Below, piece after piece: positions 1 to 6,022 of a stretch of DNA of 6,022 nucleotides. This DNA is from Acidobacteriota bacterium. Its GTDB lineage: Bacteria; Acidobacteriota; Terriglobia; Terriglobales; Acidobacteriaceae. A model generated the notes under the pieces. It made no database searches. It had not been told where the DNA came from and worked only from the letters and a program-made list of their open reading frames with translations. The DNA lies in assembly GCA_021846065.1 (NCBI GenBank), contig JAJZCP010000108.1:1-6022 (forward strand), in the 5' to 3' direction. How positions within the stretch are numbered: the first letter of the stretch is position 1; each line of letters starts with the position of its first letter. Made by a program: the position numbers and the translations under genes.

Positions 1-692
1 CCGCAGGTCATCCTTGTCACCAGCACGCGATCCCCGGGATAGAGCGGAACATTTTGCTGTATGGCCTGGGCCGGGTTGGAACTGAGGATGACGAGCAGCG
101 GCTCGGTCGCTCCCTTGCGCAGGATAGTAAGGTTGTGGCTGGCTTCCGGCTTCAGACCGCCGGTCGCGCCAATCGCATCCATTAAGGACATGGGCGCAAA
201 CGCAGGAATGGCCCGCGGGTTCAGGACTTCGCCGGTGACGGTGATGACATCCACCATCGAGTCCTCAACCTGAATCAGCACATCCGGAGCGAGAATCATC
301 TGGCGCTCGACGAGCCGCCTGGCCACTTCCTGCTGGGCCTGTTCAACCGTCAACCCCGCCACCGGAACGCCGCCGATCAGGGGCAGATCGACGACGCCGT
401 TGCCGGCAATGCGAACTTTTACCCGGTAGTCCTGGACGCCGTAAACACTGACCGAGATCAAATCTCCGGGATTCAGCTCAATGGCGCGGCCGGGCTCCAT
501 GTTGGTCGGCGCGCGCTGCACCAGACCCTTGTTGTCGGGATTTGGACTGTCGCTGCGCGTTGGAGCCGGGCCCGCATACTGCGCATAAGCCGCCACCGGC
601 AGCAGGCAAAGCGCCAGCAGCGCGACGAAGACGCGCCGGGCCAGCCGCAGCGCGCAATGCGCGGTCAGGAGATGCGTGCGGTCGCGGGACAC
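1..692 (-). CDS. Polysaccharide export protein, Wza-like (SLBB family), 3' partial
   Basis: Outer-membrane/periplasmic exporter of extracellular polysaccharide, partner of the autokinase encoded just upstream. 230 codons are visible. The GTG start at 692-690 is chosen because it sits behind a near-perfect Shine-Dalgarno (AAGGAGGA, 706-699) and gives a good Sec signal peptide: basic stretch around residues 16-20, hydrophobic core about 21-34, likely cleavage after A-Y-A at residue 37. Cys29 lacks a proper lipobox (Leu at -1), so unlike E. coli Wza it is probably not a lipoprotein. Residues 71-145 form the polysaccharide export domain (starts IELNPGDLISVSVYG). From about 146 an SLBB-type beta-grasp domain follows (VTVTGEVLNPRAIPAF, then MDAIGATGGL). 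The start overlaps the kinase stop by one base (TAGTG), so translation is probably coupled. Family members normally run on after the LYPGDRVLV segment with a pattern like xAGxVYVxGxV, but here the sequence turns to TRMTC at the edge, inside a 24-base inverted copy of kinase sequence. The last 4 or so residues may therefore not be native. Confidence 0.9.
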   Translation of the reverse strand, partial: MSRDRTHLLTAHCALRLARRVFVALLALCLLPVAAYAQYAGPAPTRSDSPNPDNKGLVQRAPTNMEPGRAIELNPGDLISVSVYGVQDYRVKVRIAGNGVVDLPLIGGVPVAGLTVEQAQQEVARRLVERQMILAPDVLIQVEDSMVDVITVTGEVLNPRAIPAFAPMSLMDAIGATGGLKPEASHNLTILRKGATEPLLVILSSNPAQAIQQNVPLYPGDRVLVTRMTC

Positions 693-2968
693 TACGAGTC
701 CTCCTTACGCCAGAAGAAGGGCCATTTGCGCCGTGGCTCATCTTCAGCCTTGGGCGGACGGCCGTTGGTGTAGGAATACCGCTGATATCCGTAGTAGCCG
801 TAATAGCGCTGGGATGCGGCATCGACAGCATTGATGACGGTTCCGCCAAGGCGAGTCCCCGATCGCATCATCAGGTCGCGGGCGCGGCGGACCGAATGCT
901 TGCTGGCGCGGCCGTAGCGCACGACCAGCAGGACAGCGTCGCTGAAGGGCGCCAGAACGAGGCCGTCCGTGATGGTCAGGATAGGTGGCGAGTCAATCAA
1001 GATGTGCGTGAAGCGGCCGCGGCATTCCTCAATGAGGTTTGTCATCCGCGTCGAGGAGATCATCTCCGTCGGGAAGGGTGGAACCGGCCCGCTCGGAAGC
1101 AGCGAAAGGTTCGGCACCTCCGGGATGGTCTGGATCGACTCATCGAGCGTGGTGGCGCCGGAGAGTACGGTCGACAGTCCGATGCGGCTGCTGATCCCGA
1201 AGCGGCTGTGAATCGTTGGGCGGCGCAGGTCGGCGTCGATCAGCAGGACACGGGCCTCGCGGAAGGCCAGGACCGCAGCGAGATTGCTGGCGACGGTGCT
1301 CTTGCCCTCTGCCGGAGTGGAGCTGGTGACAAGGATGACCTGCGGCGGTTGCCCGACACCGGACAGCAGCAGGGAAGTGCGCAGGGAACGGAAGGCCTCG
1401 GCAAACTGCGAGTTTGGCTGGCCGATGGCGTCGACGTTTCGCTGCGCGGCCGATCGGGTGTCCTCTGTAAGGCTGCGCGGAAGAACCTTGCGGGCCCGCG
1501 GAATGACAGCCAGAGAGGGCAGCTCCGAGATGGTCTCAATGTCATGGACGCTGCGCAGGCTGGTATCCATGCTGTCGAACAGGAAGGCGAGCGCCACGCC
1601 GGCAAAGAGGCCGAACATTACACCGGCCAGCACGCGGGAGCTGCGGCGCATACCGCTCGGCAGCAGCGGAATCCGCGCATAATCAACCACTTCAATTTCG
1701 CTGGACTCAAGGCCCGCTTCGATGCCCGCCTCGCGCAGCCGCTGCAGCAGGCCATCATAGAGGGTACGGTTAGAGTCAAACTCGCGCTGCAGGAGTACGA
1801 ACTTCACCATGTCATCGCGCTTCTGGTAGTCCTTGGCTTCTTCCTGCGCCAGCACCTTGCGCGTCATGTCCTCGTTGACGGCGGCCGCGCGGTACGCGTT
1901 GTTGGACTGCGCCAGCACGCGCTTTTCTTCCGACTGAATCGTCTTGTCGTTCTGCACCATCTCCGCTTTGAGTTGTTTGACGGCGGGATAGTTGGGGCCA
2001 AACTGCGAGATGAGTTGCGCGTACTGCGCCTGCAAGGAAGCCTGCCCGTTGCGCAGCGTGGCCAGCAGGCTGGCCGCGCCCGTACCCATCACCGACGGAC
2101 TTCCGTCGATCAGGTCGGGATTCATCGTCGTCAACATCCGGTATTGCGCTTCCGTCACGATGCGGCGAATCTTCGCATCCGCGGCAGCGCGGGACAGATC
2201 GTCGAGTGTATCGAGATTCAGGTTATGGGCCTGATCGCTGAAGCCCAGCACCCCCAGCTTGCGTTGCAGCTCCACCAGCTTTTCCTGGGATGTTTCGACC
2301 GATTGCCGCAGATCATCCAGCTGGGTGGAGAGCCACTGAGAGACACGCTGCGTGGCCGCGTACCGGGTTTGAAAGCTGCGCTCAATGTAGTCGTTAATCA
2401 GCGTGTTGACCACCCGCGCCGAGAGTTGCGGAGAGCCACACGTGAAATTGATTGCAATCAACTGCGTCTTGGGAATGCGTCCGACAGAAAGGCCGCCGCG
2501 CAGGTAGCCGATCATCCAGTCCTGAATCCCAGGGTTATTCGGATCGACATGGGTGACCGTCGATTTCGGACCCAGAAAATCGGGATTGTCTTCGAGCTTG
2601 ATCTCTTTGGCGACCTTGAGCAGCAGCGAATCGCTCTGCAGAATGGCAACTTCAGTTTCCAGCCGGGTGCCAAGATCCTGCGGTCCGGAAGCGCCGACGC
2701 CGATGCGGTACTCGTTGGAGGCGCCGGGACTTACCTGAATGGTGCCTCCTGAAGAATAGGTGCGGGGCGTGGTAATGGCCCGGATGACGCCGTACACCGT
2801 CCCAACGAACAGGCAAGCCAGCACCAGCCACTTGCGCTTGCGAAGCGTCAGCAGGTTTTCGGCGAGCGCGTTTCCTTCTTCATTGGTCACCCAGCCGCCG
2901 CCGGTCTGGAACGACCGTGGCTTGAACTCGGCTTGCCCGGAAGGGGATGGATTGGAGGGTGAACTCAT
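692..2968 (-). CDS. Polysaccharide biosynthesis tyrosine autokinase, Wzc-like (Wzz + BY-kinase)
   Basis: Inner-membrane chain-length regulator and bacterial tyrosine kinase controlling polymerisation and export of exopolysaccharide. 758 residues, the usual size for the fused Gram-negative form. Order: cytoplasmic tail 1-46; TM1 about 47-66; Wzz-type periplasmic domain from there to about 195; coiled-coil-rich region about 200-380; GNVR segment about 385-435 (LQREFDSNRTLYDGLLQRLR at 393-412); proline-containing stretch at 433-438; TM2 about 446-464; cytoplasmic kinase from about 480. Kinase motifs are complete: EAFRSLRTSL (524-533, oligomer contact motif in this family), Walker A TPAEGKST with Lys556, Walker A' LLIDADLRRP (575-584, Asp578 and Asp580), Walker B ILIDSPP (656-662, Asp659). 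The C-terminal tyrosine cluster at 722-733 has seven Tyr, the expected autophosphorylation sites, followed by a 25-residue basic/aromatic tail (KWPFFWRK). The ATG at 2968 is used because an in-frame TAA lies five codons upstream; only a poor Shine-Dalgarno (AAGCGG) precedes it. First gene of the minus-strand operon. Confidence 0.95.
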   Translation of the reverse strand: MSSPSNPSPSGQAEFKPRSFQTGGGWVTNEEGNALAENLLTLRKRKWLVLACLFVGTVYGVIRAITTPRTYSSGGTIQVSPGASNEYRIGVGASGPQDLGTRLETEVAILQSDSLLLKVAKEIKLEDNPDFLGPKSTVTHVDPNNPGIQDWMIGYLRGGLSVGRIPKTQLIAINFTCGSPQLSARVVNTLINDYIERSFQTRYAATQRVSQWLSTQLDDLRQSVETSQEKLVELQRKLGVLGFSDQAHNLNLDTLDDLSRAAADAKIRRIVTEAQYRMLTTMNPDLIDGSPSVMGTGAASLLATLRNGQASLQAQYAQLISQFGPNYPAVKQLKAEMVQNDKTIQSEEKRVLAQSNNAYRAAAVNEDMTRKVLAQEEAKDYQKRDDMVKFVLLQREFDSNRTLYDGLLQRLREAGIEAGLESSEIEVVDYARIPLLPSGMRRSSRVLAGVMFGLFAGVALAFLFDSMDTSLRSVHDIETISELPSLAVIPRARKVLPRSLTEDTRSAAQRNVDAIGQPNSQFAEAFRSLRTSLLLSGVGQPPQVILVTSSTPAEGKSTVASNLAAVLAFREARVLLIDADLRRPTIHSRFGISSRIGLSTVLSGATTLDESIQTIPEVPNLSLLPSGPVPPFPTEMISSTRMTNLIEECRGRFTHILIDSPPILTITDGLVLAPFSDAVLLVVRYGRASKHSVRRARDLMMRSGTRLGGTVINAVDAASQRYYGYYGYQRYSYTNGRPPKAEDEPRRKWPFFWRKEDS
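699..706 (-). promoter_or_regulatory. Ribosome binding site of the export gene
   Basis: Reading on the minus strand, AAGGAGGA lies six bases before the GTG at 692-690. It is the strongest Shine-Dalgarno in the window and lies inside the last codons of the kinase. It decides the GTG start, because no in-frame ATG occurs before the mature domain (the first is residue 65, at 500-498). It also suggests the exporter is translated at a high rate although it is downstream in the operon. Confidence 0.8.
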
Positions 2969-3238
2969 GCGCGCAGTGACCGCTTAGCTGCCTGGAGCAA
3001 AGGCAGGGGTGCTGAAACATCCGGAAGTGTGGGGAGCGCAGCGAAAACGATCGGGACAGCCATTCTGAGCGGCAATTCTTTCAGCGTTCGCCAGTCCGGT
3101 GCCGATGGATCGCCGGCAGTTCTGATCTTCCGGTCCCGATTGCTGGTCTGCCTTTCCGAGATCGAGTCGCATGCAGGCAGAACCCAGCCATGAGGAAGCA
3201 AAAACAGAAGAGGCTGGCACGACCGTATGCGTACTTTG

Positions 3239-3268
3239 AGAATAGGTGCATGGCGCCGTCATCGTCAA
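3239..3268 (-). promoter_or_regulatory. Candidate sigma-70-type promoter for the kinase-export operon
   Basis: On the minus strand, TTGACG (3268-3263, five of six to the -35 consensus) is followed after 18 bases by TATTCT (3244-3239, four of six to the -10 consensus). Transcription would start near 3232, about 264 bases before the kinase ATG. The motif match and the position upstream of the first operon gene are the only evidence. Consensus-like hexamers do occur by chance. Confidence 0.4.
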
Positions 3269-3310
3269 TGCGCCGGTTGGTGGATATGAGGGGGGATGCC
3301 GAAGCATTCA

Positions 3311-3331
3311 CCGGATCGAATTTCGATCCGG
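3311..3331. promoter_or_regulatory. Perfect 10-1-10 inverted repeat, likely regulator binding site
   Basis: CCGGATCGAA, one T, then TTCGATCCGG: every base of the two arms pairs. It lies between the two divergent candidate promoters, centred about 54 bases upstream of the predicted plus-strand start and about 89 upstream of the predicted minus-strand start. A two-fold symmetric site upstream of both promoters suits a dimeric regulator, more likely an activator than a roadblock repressor. Its identity cannot be told from sequence. A transcribed hairpin is the alternative, but the site falls outside both predicted transcripts. Confidence 0.5.
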
Positions 3332-3359
3332 CCTGCAAGGCGGTCCGGTGGCCCCGCGC

Positions 3360-3368
3360 TGATATCAT
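3360..3368 (+). promoter_or_regulatory. Candidate extended -10 promoter for the ugd-uxs fusion gene
   Basis: TGATATCAT reads as an extended -10 element (TG, one base, then TATCAT, five of six to consensus). The -35 position has no good match (GCGGTC at 3340-3345 with 17-base spacing), which is tolerable for extended -10 promoters or for one helped by an activator at the 3311-3331 palindrome. Transcription would begin near 3375, leaving a leader of about 40 bases. Confidence 0.3.
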
Positions 3369-3415
3369 CTCGGCAAAGCCACGGAGTGAGGTCAATCCCC
3401 GTTAAGCAGAAAGTG

Positions 3416-5827
3416 ATGGAGTCACCCCGTCCACTCGTCGTCGTCGGAGCCGGCTATGTCGGCCTGGTGGCGGCTCTGTGTTTTGCCGAGATCGGCCACT
3501 CTGTCGTCTGCGTCGATCACGACCCCGACAAGATTGAGGCACTGCGTGCCGGGCGCGTTACGGTGTACGAGCGTTTTGTGCCCGAACTGCTCAACAAGCT
3601 GGGCGGAACGCGCGTTCATTTCACCACGGACCTGCCCTGGGCCGTCTCGCAGGCAGGACTCATCTTTGTGGCTGTGGGCACGCCCCAGGCGCCGGGCGGC
3701 AAGGCAGACCTCTCGCACGTCGAAACAGCGGTGCGGCAGATAGCCAACCACGTGCAGGGCTACGCGGTCATTGTTGAAAAAAGTACCGTACCCGTATTTA
3801 CCAGCCGCTGGATGCGGGAGCTGATCGAGAGCTGCGGCGTGCCGCCGGACCGGTTCGACGTGGTGTCCAATCCGGAGTTTTTGCGGGAGGGCAGCGCGAT
3901 TGCCGACTTTCTTCATCCTGACCGGATCGTCATTGGCGCTTCGTCGGAGAAGGCGGCAAATCTGGTTGCGGTCGCGTACCAGCCGCTGACCTCCGGGGAA
4001 TACTATGGCCGGCCGGATGTCATCGCCGGTCAGTGCAATGTACAGGCGCCCCCGCCGCTGATGCGCACCTCGTGCGAGAGCGCGGAGCTGATCAAGTACG
4101 CGTCCAACGCATTTCTCGCAATGAAAGTTTCCTTTGTAAATGCGGTCGCCAACCTGTGCGAGATGGCCGGCGCCGACATCGCTGAGGTTGCTCCGGGGGT
4201 CGGCGCGGATAAGCGGATCGGCACCGAGTTCTTTCATCCCGGGATTGGCTATGGTGGCTCCTGCTTTCCGAAGGATCTGGCTGCGTTCCGCACTGTGGCG
4301 GAGGCCTGCGGCGTCGATTTCAGCCTGCTTGGTGCGATCGAGCGCATCAACGAGATTCAGCCGCTGCGCTTCCTCGAGAAAATTCGCGAGATGACGGGCG
4401 GCATTGACGGCCGGCGGTTTGGCGTCCTCGGGCTCGCCTATAAAGGCGGTACGGACGATGTGCGGGAGTCTCCCGGCCTGCGGGTCGTTCGGCTGATCCT
4501 GGCAGAGGGTGGCCAGGTGGCGGCGTATGATCCCGCGGCGATGGAAAAAGCGGCTGCGTGCATGCCGCCCCATGCCGGTCTGGAATATGCCACCAGCGCC
4601 ATGGAGGCCGCTGCGGGAGCAGACCTTCTACTGGTTTTGACCGACTGGCCGCAGTTCGCCAATCTTGACCTGGCGGCCATGGCGCGCACAATGGCCCATC
4701 CCCGGCTGCTTGACGGCCGCAACCTGTTCGATCCAGTGACGGTCGCTGCAAGCGGGATGGAGTACGGCTGTGTGGGCCGGCGTAGCGGCGCAGGGGCTGC
4801 CGCAGGCCGCGAGCGTCTGACGGCAGCATCACACGTGACGGACGCCGGATGGACGCTCCACGCTTCTTCCAGCCGGCCTCGCCGTATTCTGCTGACCGGC
4901 GCTGCGGGATTTCTTGGCTCTCACCTGGTGGACCGGCTGGTGCAGGAAGGCCATTACGTGATTGGCGTCGATAATCTGTCGACGGGCAGCCTTGCGAATG
5001 TAGCGCACCTGGCGAACGATCCGCGGTTCGATCTGCTGGAGCGGGATGCCTGCGAATTTCTCGATCCCGGCCGCGTCGATTTCATCTTCAACTTCGCATC
5101 TCCAGCCAGCCCGCCACAATATATGCGCCGCGGTATTGAGACGCTGCGCGTTGGTTCCGAAGGCACGCTGCGCATGCTGGATCTGGCGGCAAAGTATGGC
5201 GCGGGTTTTCTCCACGCATCCACCTCGGAGTGCTATGGCACGCCTGAGGTTCATCCCCAGCCGGAGTGGTACTGGGGCAACGTCAACCCGGTGGGCCCGC
5301 GTTCGGTCTATGACGAGGCCAAACGATTTTCCGAGGCCGCGGTGATGGCTTACCGGCAGCATCGCGGGGTCGCAACCCGGCTGGTCCGGATCTTTAATAC
5401 CTATGGTCCGCGCATGCAGCCGGATGATGGGCGCGTCGTCTCAAACTTTGTCATGCAGGCGCTTCGCGGCGAGCCGGTGACCGTTTACGGCGACGGCTCG
5501 CACACGCGCAGCTTCTGCTATGTGGATGACCTGATCGAAGGGATTGTGCGGCTGGCGCGCACTACAGAACCGTGGCCGGTGAACCTGGGCAATCCCGCGG
5601 AAGAGACGGTGCTGAACTGTGCGCGGCGCATCATCGCATTGACGGCGTCGTCGAGCGAGATTCGCTTTGAGCTGCTGCCAAAGGATGATCCGCCCCGCCG
5701 CCGTCCGGACATCACCAAGGCGCGCGAGTTGCTGGACTGGGAGCCGCAGGTTGCCTTCGATGATGGTCTGCGGCAGACCATTGCTTATTTCCGCCTGCAG
5801 GTGTCCGAGCGGACTTTGTCCGCGTAG
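3416..5827 (+). CDS. Fused UDP-glucose 6-dehydrogenase / UDP-glucuronate decarboxylase (UDP-xylose synthase)
   Basis: Predicted cytoplasmic bifunctional enzyme, 803 residues: UDP-glucose + 2 NAD+ to UDP-glucuronate, then decarboxylation to UDP-xylose. Residues 1 to about 454 are a complete Ugd: Rossmann motif GAGYVG (11-16), VAVGTP (85-90), EKSTVPV (121-127), NPEFLREG (152-159), [10 protein letters not shown] (224-233, Lys227), catalytic Cys283 in [10 protein letters not shown], and C-terminal [15 protein letters not shown] (339-353) and DGRNLFDP (433-440). A segment around 190-220 (LTSGEYY, then a Pro-rich stretch) is longer than in short Ugds such as E. coli's. Residues about 455-488 are an Ala/Arg/Ser-rich linker. 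Residues 489-803 are a complete Uxs: GAAGFLG (495-501), TSECYG (603-608), [13 protein letters not shown] (613-625), Tyr632-xxx-Lys636, [20 protein letters not shown] (659-678), and Arg698 in SHTRSF, at the place of the decarboxylase-specific Arg. Start: ATG at 3416 (or GTG at 3413); Ugds begin just before the Rossmann strand, and an in-frame extension upstream to 3296 looks non-coding. No strong Shine-Dalgarno. The linker contains no stop and no internal start with a ribosome site. Confidence 0.93.
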   Translation: MESPRPLVVVGAGYVGLVAALCFAEIGHSVVCVDHDPDKIEALRAGRVTVYERFVPELLNKLGGTRVHFTTDLPWAVSQAGLIFVAVGTPQAPGGKADLSHVETAVRQIANHVQGYAVIVEKSTVPVFTSRWMRELIESCGVPPDRFDVVSNPEFLREGSAIADFLHPDRIVIGASSEKAANLVAVAYQPLTSGEYYGRPDVIAGQCNVQAPPPLMRTSCESAELIKYASNAFLAMKVSFVNAVANLCEMAGADIAEVAPGVGADKRIGTEFFHPGIGYGGSCFPKDLAAFRTVAEACGVDFSLLGAIERINEIQPLRFLEKIREMTGGIDGRRFGVLGLAYKGGTDDVRESPGLRVVRLILAEGGQVAAYDPAAMEKAAACMPPHAGLEYATSAMEAAAGADLLLVLTDWPQFANLDLAAMARTMAHPRLLDGRNLFDPVTVAASGMEYGCVGRRSGAGAAAGRERLTAASHVTDAGWTLHASSSRPRRILLTGAAGFLGSHLVDRLVQEGHYVIGVDNLSTGSLANVAHLANDPRFDLLERDACEFLDPGRVDFIFNFASPASPPQYMRRGIETLRVGSEGTLRMLDLAAKYGAGFLHASTSECYGTPEVHPQPEWYWGNVNPVGPRSVYDEAKRFSEAAVMAYRQHRGVATRLVRIFNTYGPRMQPDDGRVVSNFVMQALRGEPVTVYGDGSHTRSFCYVDDLIEGIVRLARTTEPWPVNLGNPAEETVLNCARRIIALTASSSEIRFELLPKDDPPRRRPDITKARELLDWEPQVAFDDGLRQTIAYFRLQVSERTLSA

Positions 5828-5866
5828 GAGTTTGTTGAAACGCGCGCGAAAGCATCCAGCGGAGCG

Positions 5867-5910
5867 CAAGGCAATGCGGATGCCGGAGCTCCGGCATCCG
5901 CATTGCCTTG
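5867..5910. repeat. Perfect 44-base palindrome at the convergent gene junction
   Basis: Two 22-base arms are exact reverse complements with no spacer, centred between 5888 and 5889 (GAGCTC at the centre). As RNA it would give a stem of about 20 bp with a tetraloop on either strand. Outside it, GCATCCA (5852-5858) pairs with TGGATGC (5913-5919), so a longer imperfect stem is possible. It starts 40 bases after the fusion gene stop and ends 40 bases before the stop of the opposing gene, the place expected for a bidirectional terminator. No U-tract follows directly on either strand (first T-rich run on the plus strand is 5936-5939), so it is not a textbook intrinsic terminator. It may instead protect 3' ends or be a dispersed palindromic repeat. 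Confidence 0.8.
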
Positions 5911-5949
5911 TATGGATGCAGTGCTGCAGTTCCGCTTTTCTACAAGCTC

Positions 5950-6022
5950 TTAGCGCTGCCACCAGGTGCGCAGACCGTGCTTCATCTGCGGATACCAGGT
6001 GAGCTGGACGTTTGTGGTGACA
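5950..6022 (-). CDS. Unidentified protein, C-terminal end only
   Basis: On the minus strand a frame enters at the right edge and ends at TAA (5952-5950) after 23 residues: VTTNVQLTWYPQ then MKHGLRTWWQR. The start of this piece alternates polar and hydrophobic residues in the manner of an outer-membrane beta strand, and the end is aromatic-rich. This would fit the C-terminus of a beta-barrel or another envelope protein in a polysaccharide locus, but the piece is too short to name a family. Support for a real gene comes from the clean stop just before the palindromic spacer and the convergent layout. The rest of the gene lies beyond position 6022. Confidence 0.45.
   Translation of the reverse strand, partial: VTTNVQLTWYPQMKHGLRTWWQR

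Larger units (their letters stand above)
2969..3415. other. Divergent intergenic region between kinase operon and ugd-uxs fusion gene
   Basis: About 445 bases with no convincing gene. It carries a candidate promoter for each flank and a perfect inverted repeat between them (listed separately). If the minus-strand promoter is right, the kinase mRNA has a leader of roughly 260 bases (about 3232 to 2969). I found no riboswitch signature or terminator hairpin followed by a U-tract in that leader. Three open frames on the minus strand pass through it (ending at 3081, 2984 and 2965), but none has a ribosome binding site or a recognisable domain. The frame ending at 2965 overlaps the kinase start as ATGA. 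Confidence 0.6.

Noticed and set aside
542..2752. Plus-strand open frame of 736 codons opposite the kinase
   Set aside because: It is in exact codon register with the kinase on the other strand, so it stays open simply because the kinase avoids TTA, CTA and TCA codons in this GC-rich genome. Its protein is Arg/His/Gln-rich with no domain, while the kinase frame has complete motifs.
3081..3251. Possible small secreted protein on the minus strand (Met at 3251, hydrophobic stretch then Arg/Lys-rich tail)
   Set aside because: The start overlaps the candidate -10 element, there is no Shine-Dalgarno, and the remainder looks like random GC-rich translation.
3339..3346. GGCGGTCC resembling the start of the ops/JUMPstart element of RfaH-regulated polysaccharide operons
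   Set aside because: It departs from the ops core GGCGGTAG in the last two bases and lies upstream of the predicted transcript start, so it would not be transcribed.
3296..3415. N-terminal extension of the Ugd-Uxs protein by 40 residues
   Set aside because: The extension would read through the palindrome and the candidate promoter. Its sequence is low in structure, and Ugd proteins start directly before the Rossmann motif, so Met at 3416 is preferred.
3422..4573. Minus-strand open frame of 383 codons opposite the Ugd domain
   Set aside because: Same codon-register effect opposite a clearly coding Ugd sequence; no recognisable domain or ribosome binding site.
5667..6002. Plus-strand frame of 111 codons across the end of the fusion gene and the palindrome
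   Set aside because: It overlaps the C-terminus of the Uxs domain out of frame and runs through the perfect palindrome; no domain or start signal.

Overview
The window is a GC-rich (roughly 60 percent by eye) piece of a bacterial exopolysaccharide or capsule locus. The Gram-negative style export machinery (a Wza-type exporter and a fused Wzc-type tyrosine autokinase) points to a diderm. The style of the proteins would fit Acidobacteriota, but that is an impression and not something the sequence proves.

Layout. The left half is a minus-strand operon. A 758-residue tyrosine autokinase/chain-length regulator (2968 to 692) is followed, with a one-base TAGTG stop/start overlap, by a secreted polysaccharide export protein (692 to the left edge, 3' end missing). 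A spacer of about 445 bases (2969-3415) separates this operon from a divergent plus-strand gene. The spacer holds a candidate promoter for each side and, between them, a perfect 10-1-10 inverted repeat (3311-3331) that looks like a shared regulator site. The right half is one 803-residue gene (3416-5827) in which a complete UDP-glucose 6-dehydrogenase is fused to a complete UDP-glucuronate decarboxylase (UDP-xylose synthase). After it comes a 122-base convergent spacer with a perfect 44-base palindrome. The last 73 bases are the C-terminal end of an unidentified minus-strand gene.

How it works together. The fusion enzyme should convert UDP-glucose to UDP-glucuronate and then UDP-xylose, giving sugar donors for a glucuronate- and/or xylose-containing polymer. 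The autokinase and exporter would control the chain length of that polymer and carry it through the periplasm and outer membrane. Bacterial tyrosine kinases of this family are known to phosphorylate Ugd in other bacteria, so a regulatory link is possible but not shown here.

The points most worth following up are the Ugd-Uxs fusion, the shared palindrome between the divergent promoters, the 44-base palindrome at the convergent junction, and a 24-base stretch at the very left edge. That stretch repeats, in inverted orientation, the P-loop region of the kinase and may mark a chimeric or rearranged end. I saw no tRNA, rRNA, CRISPR array, insertion sequence or transposase.
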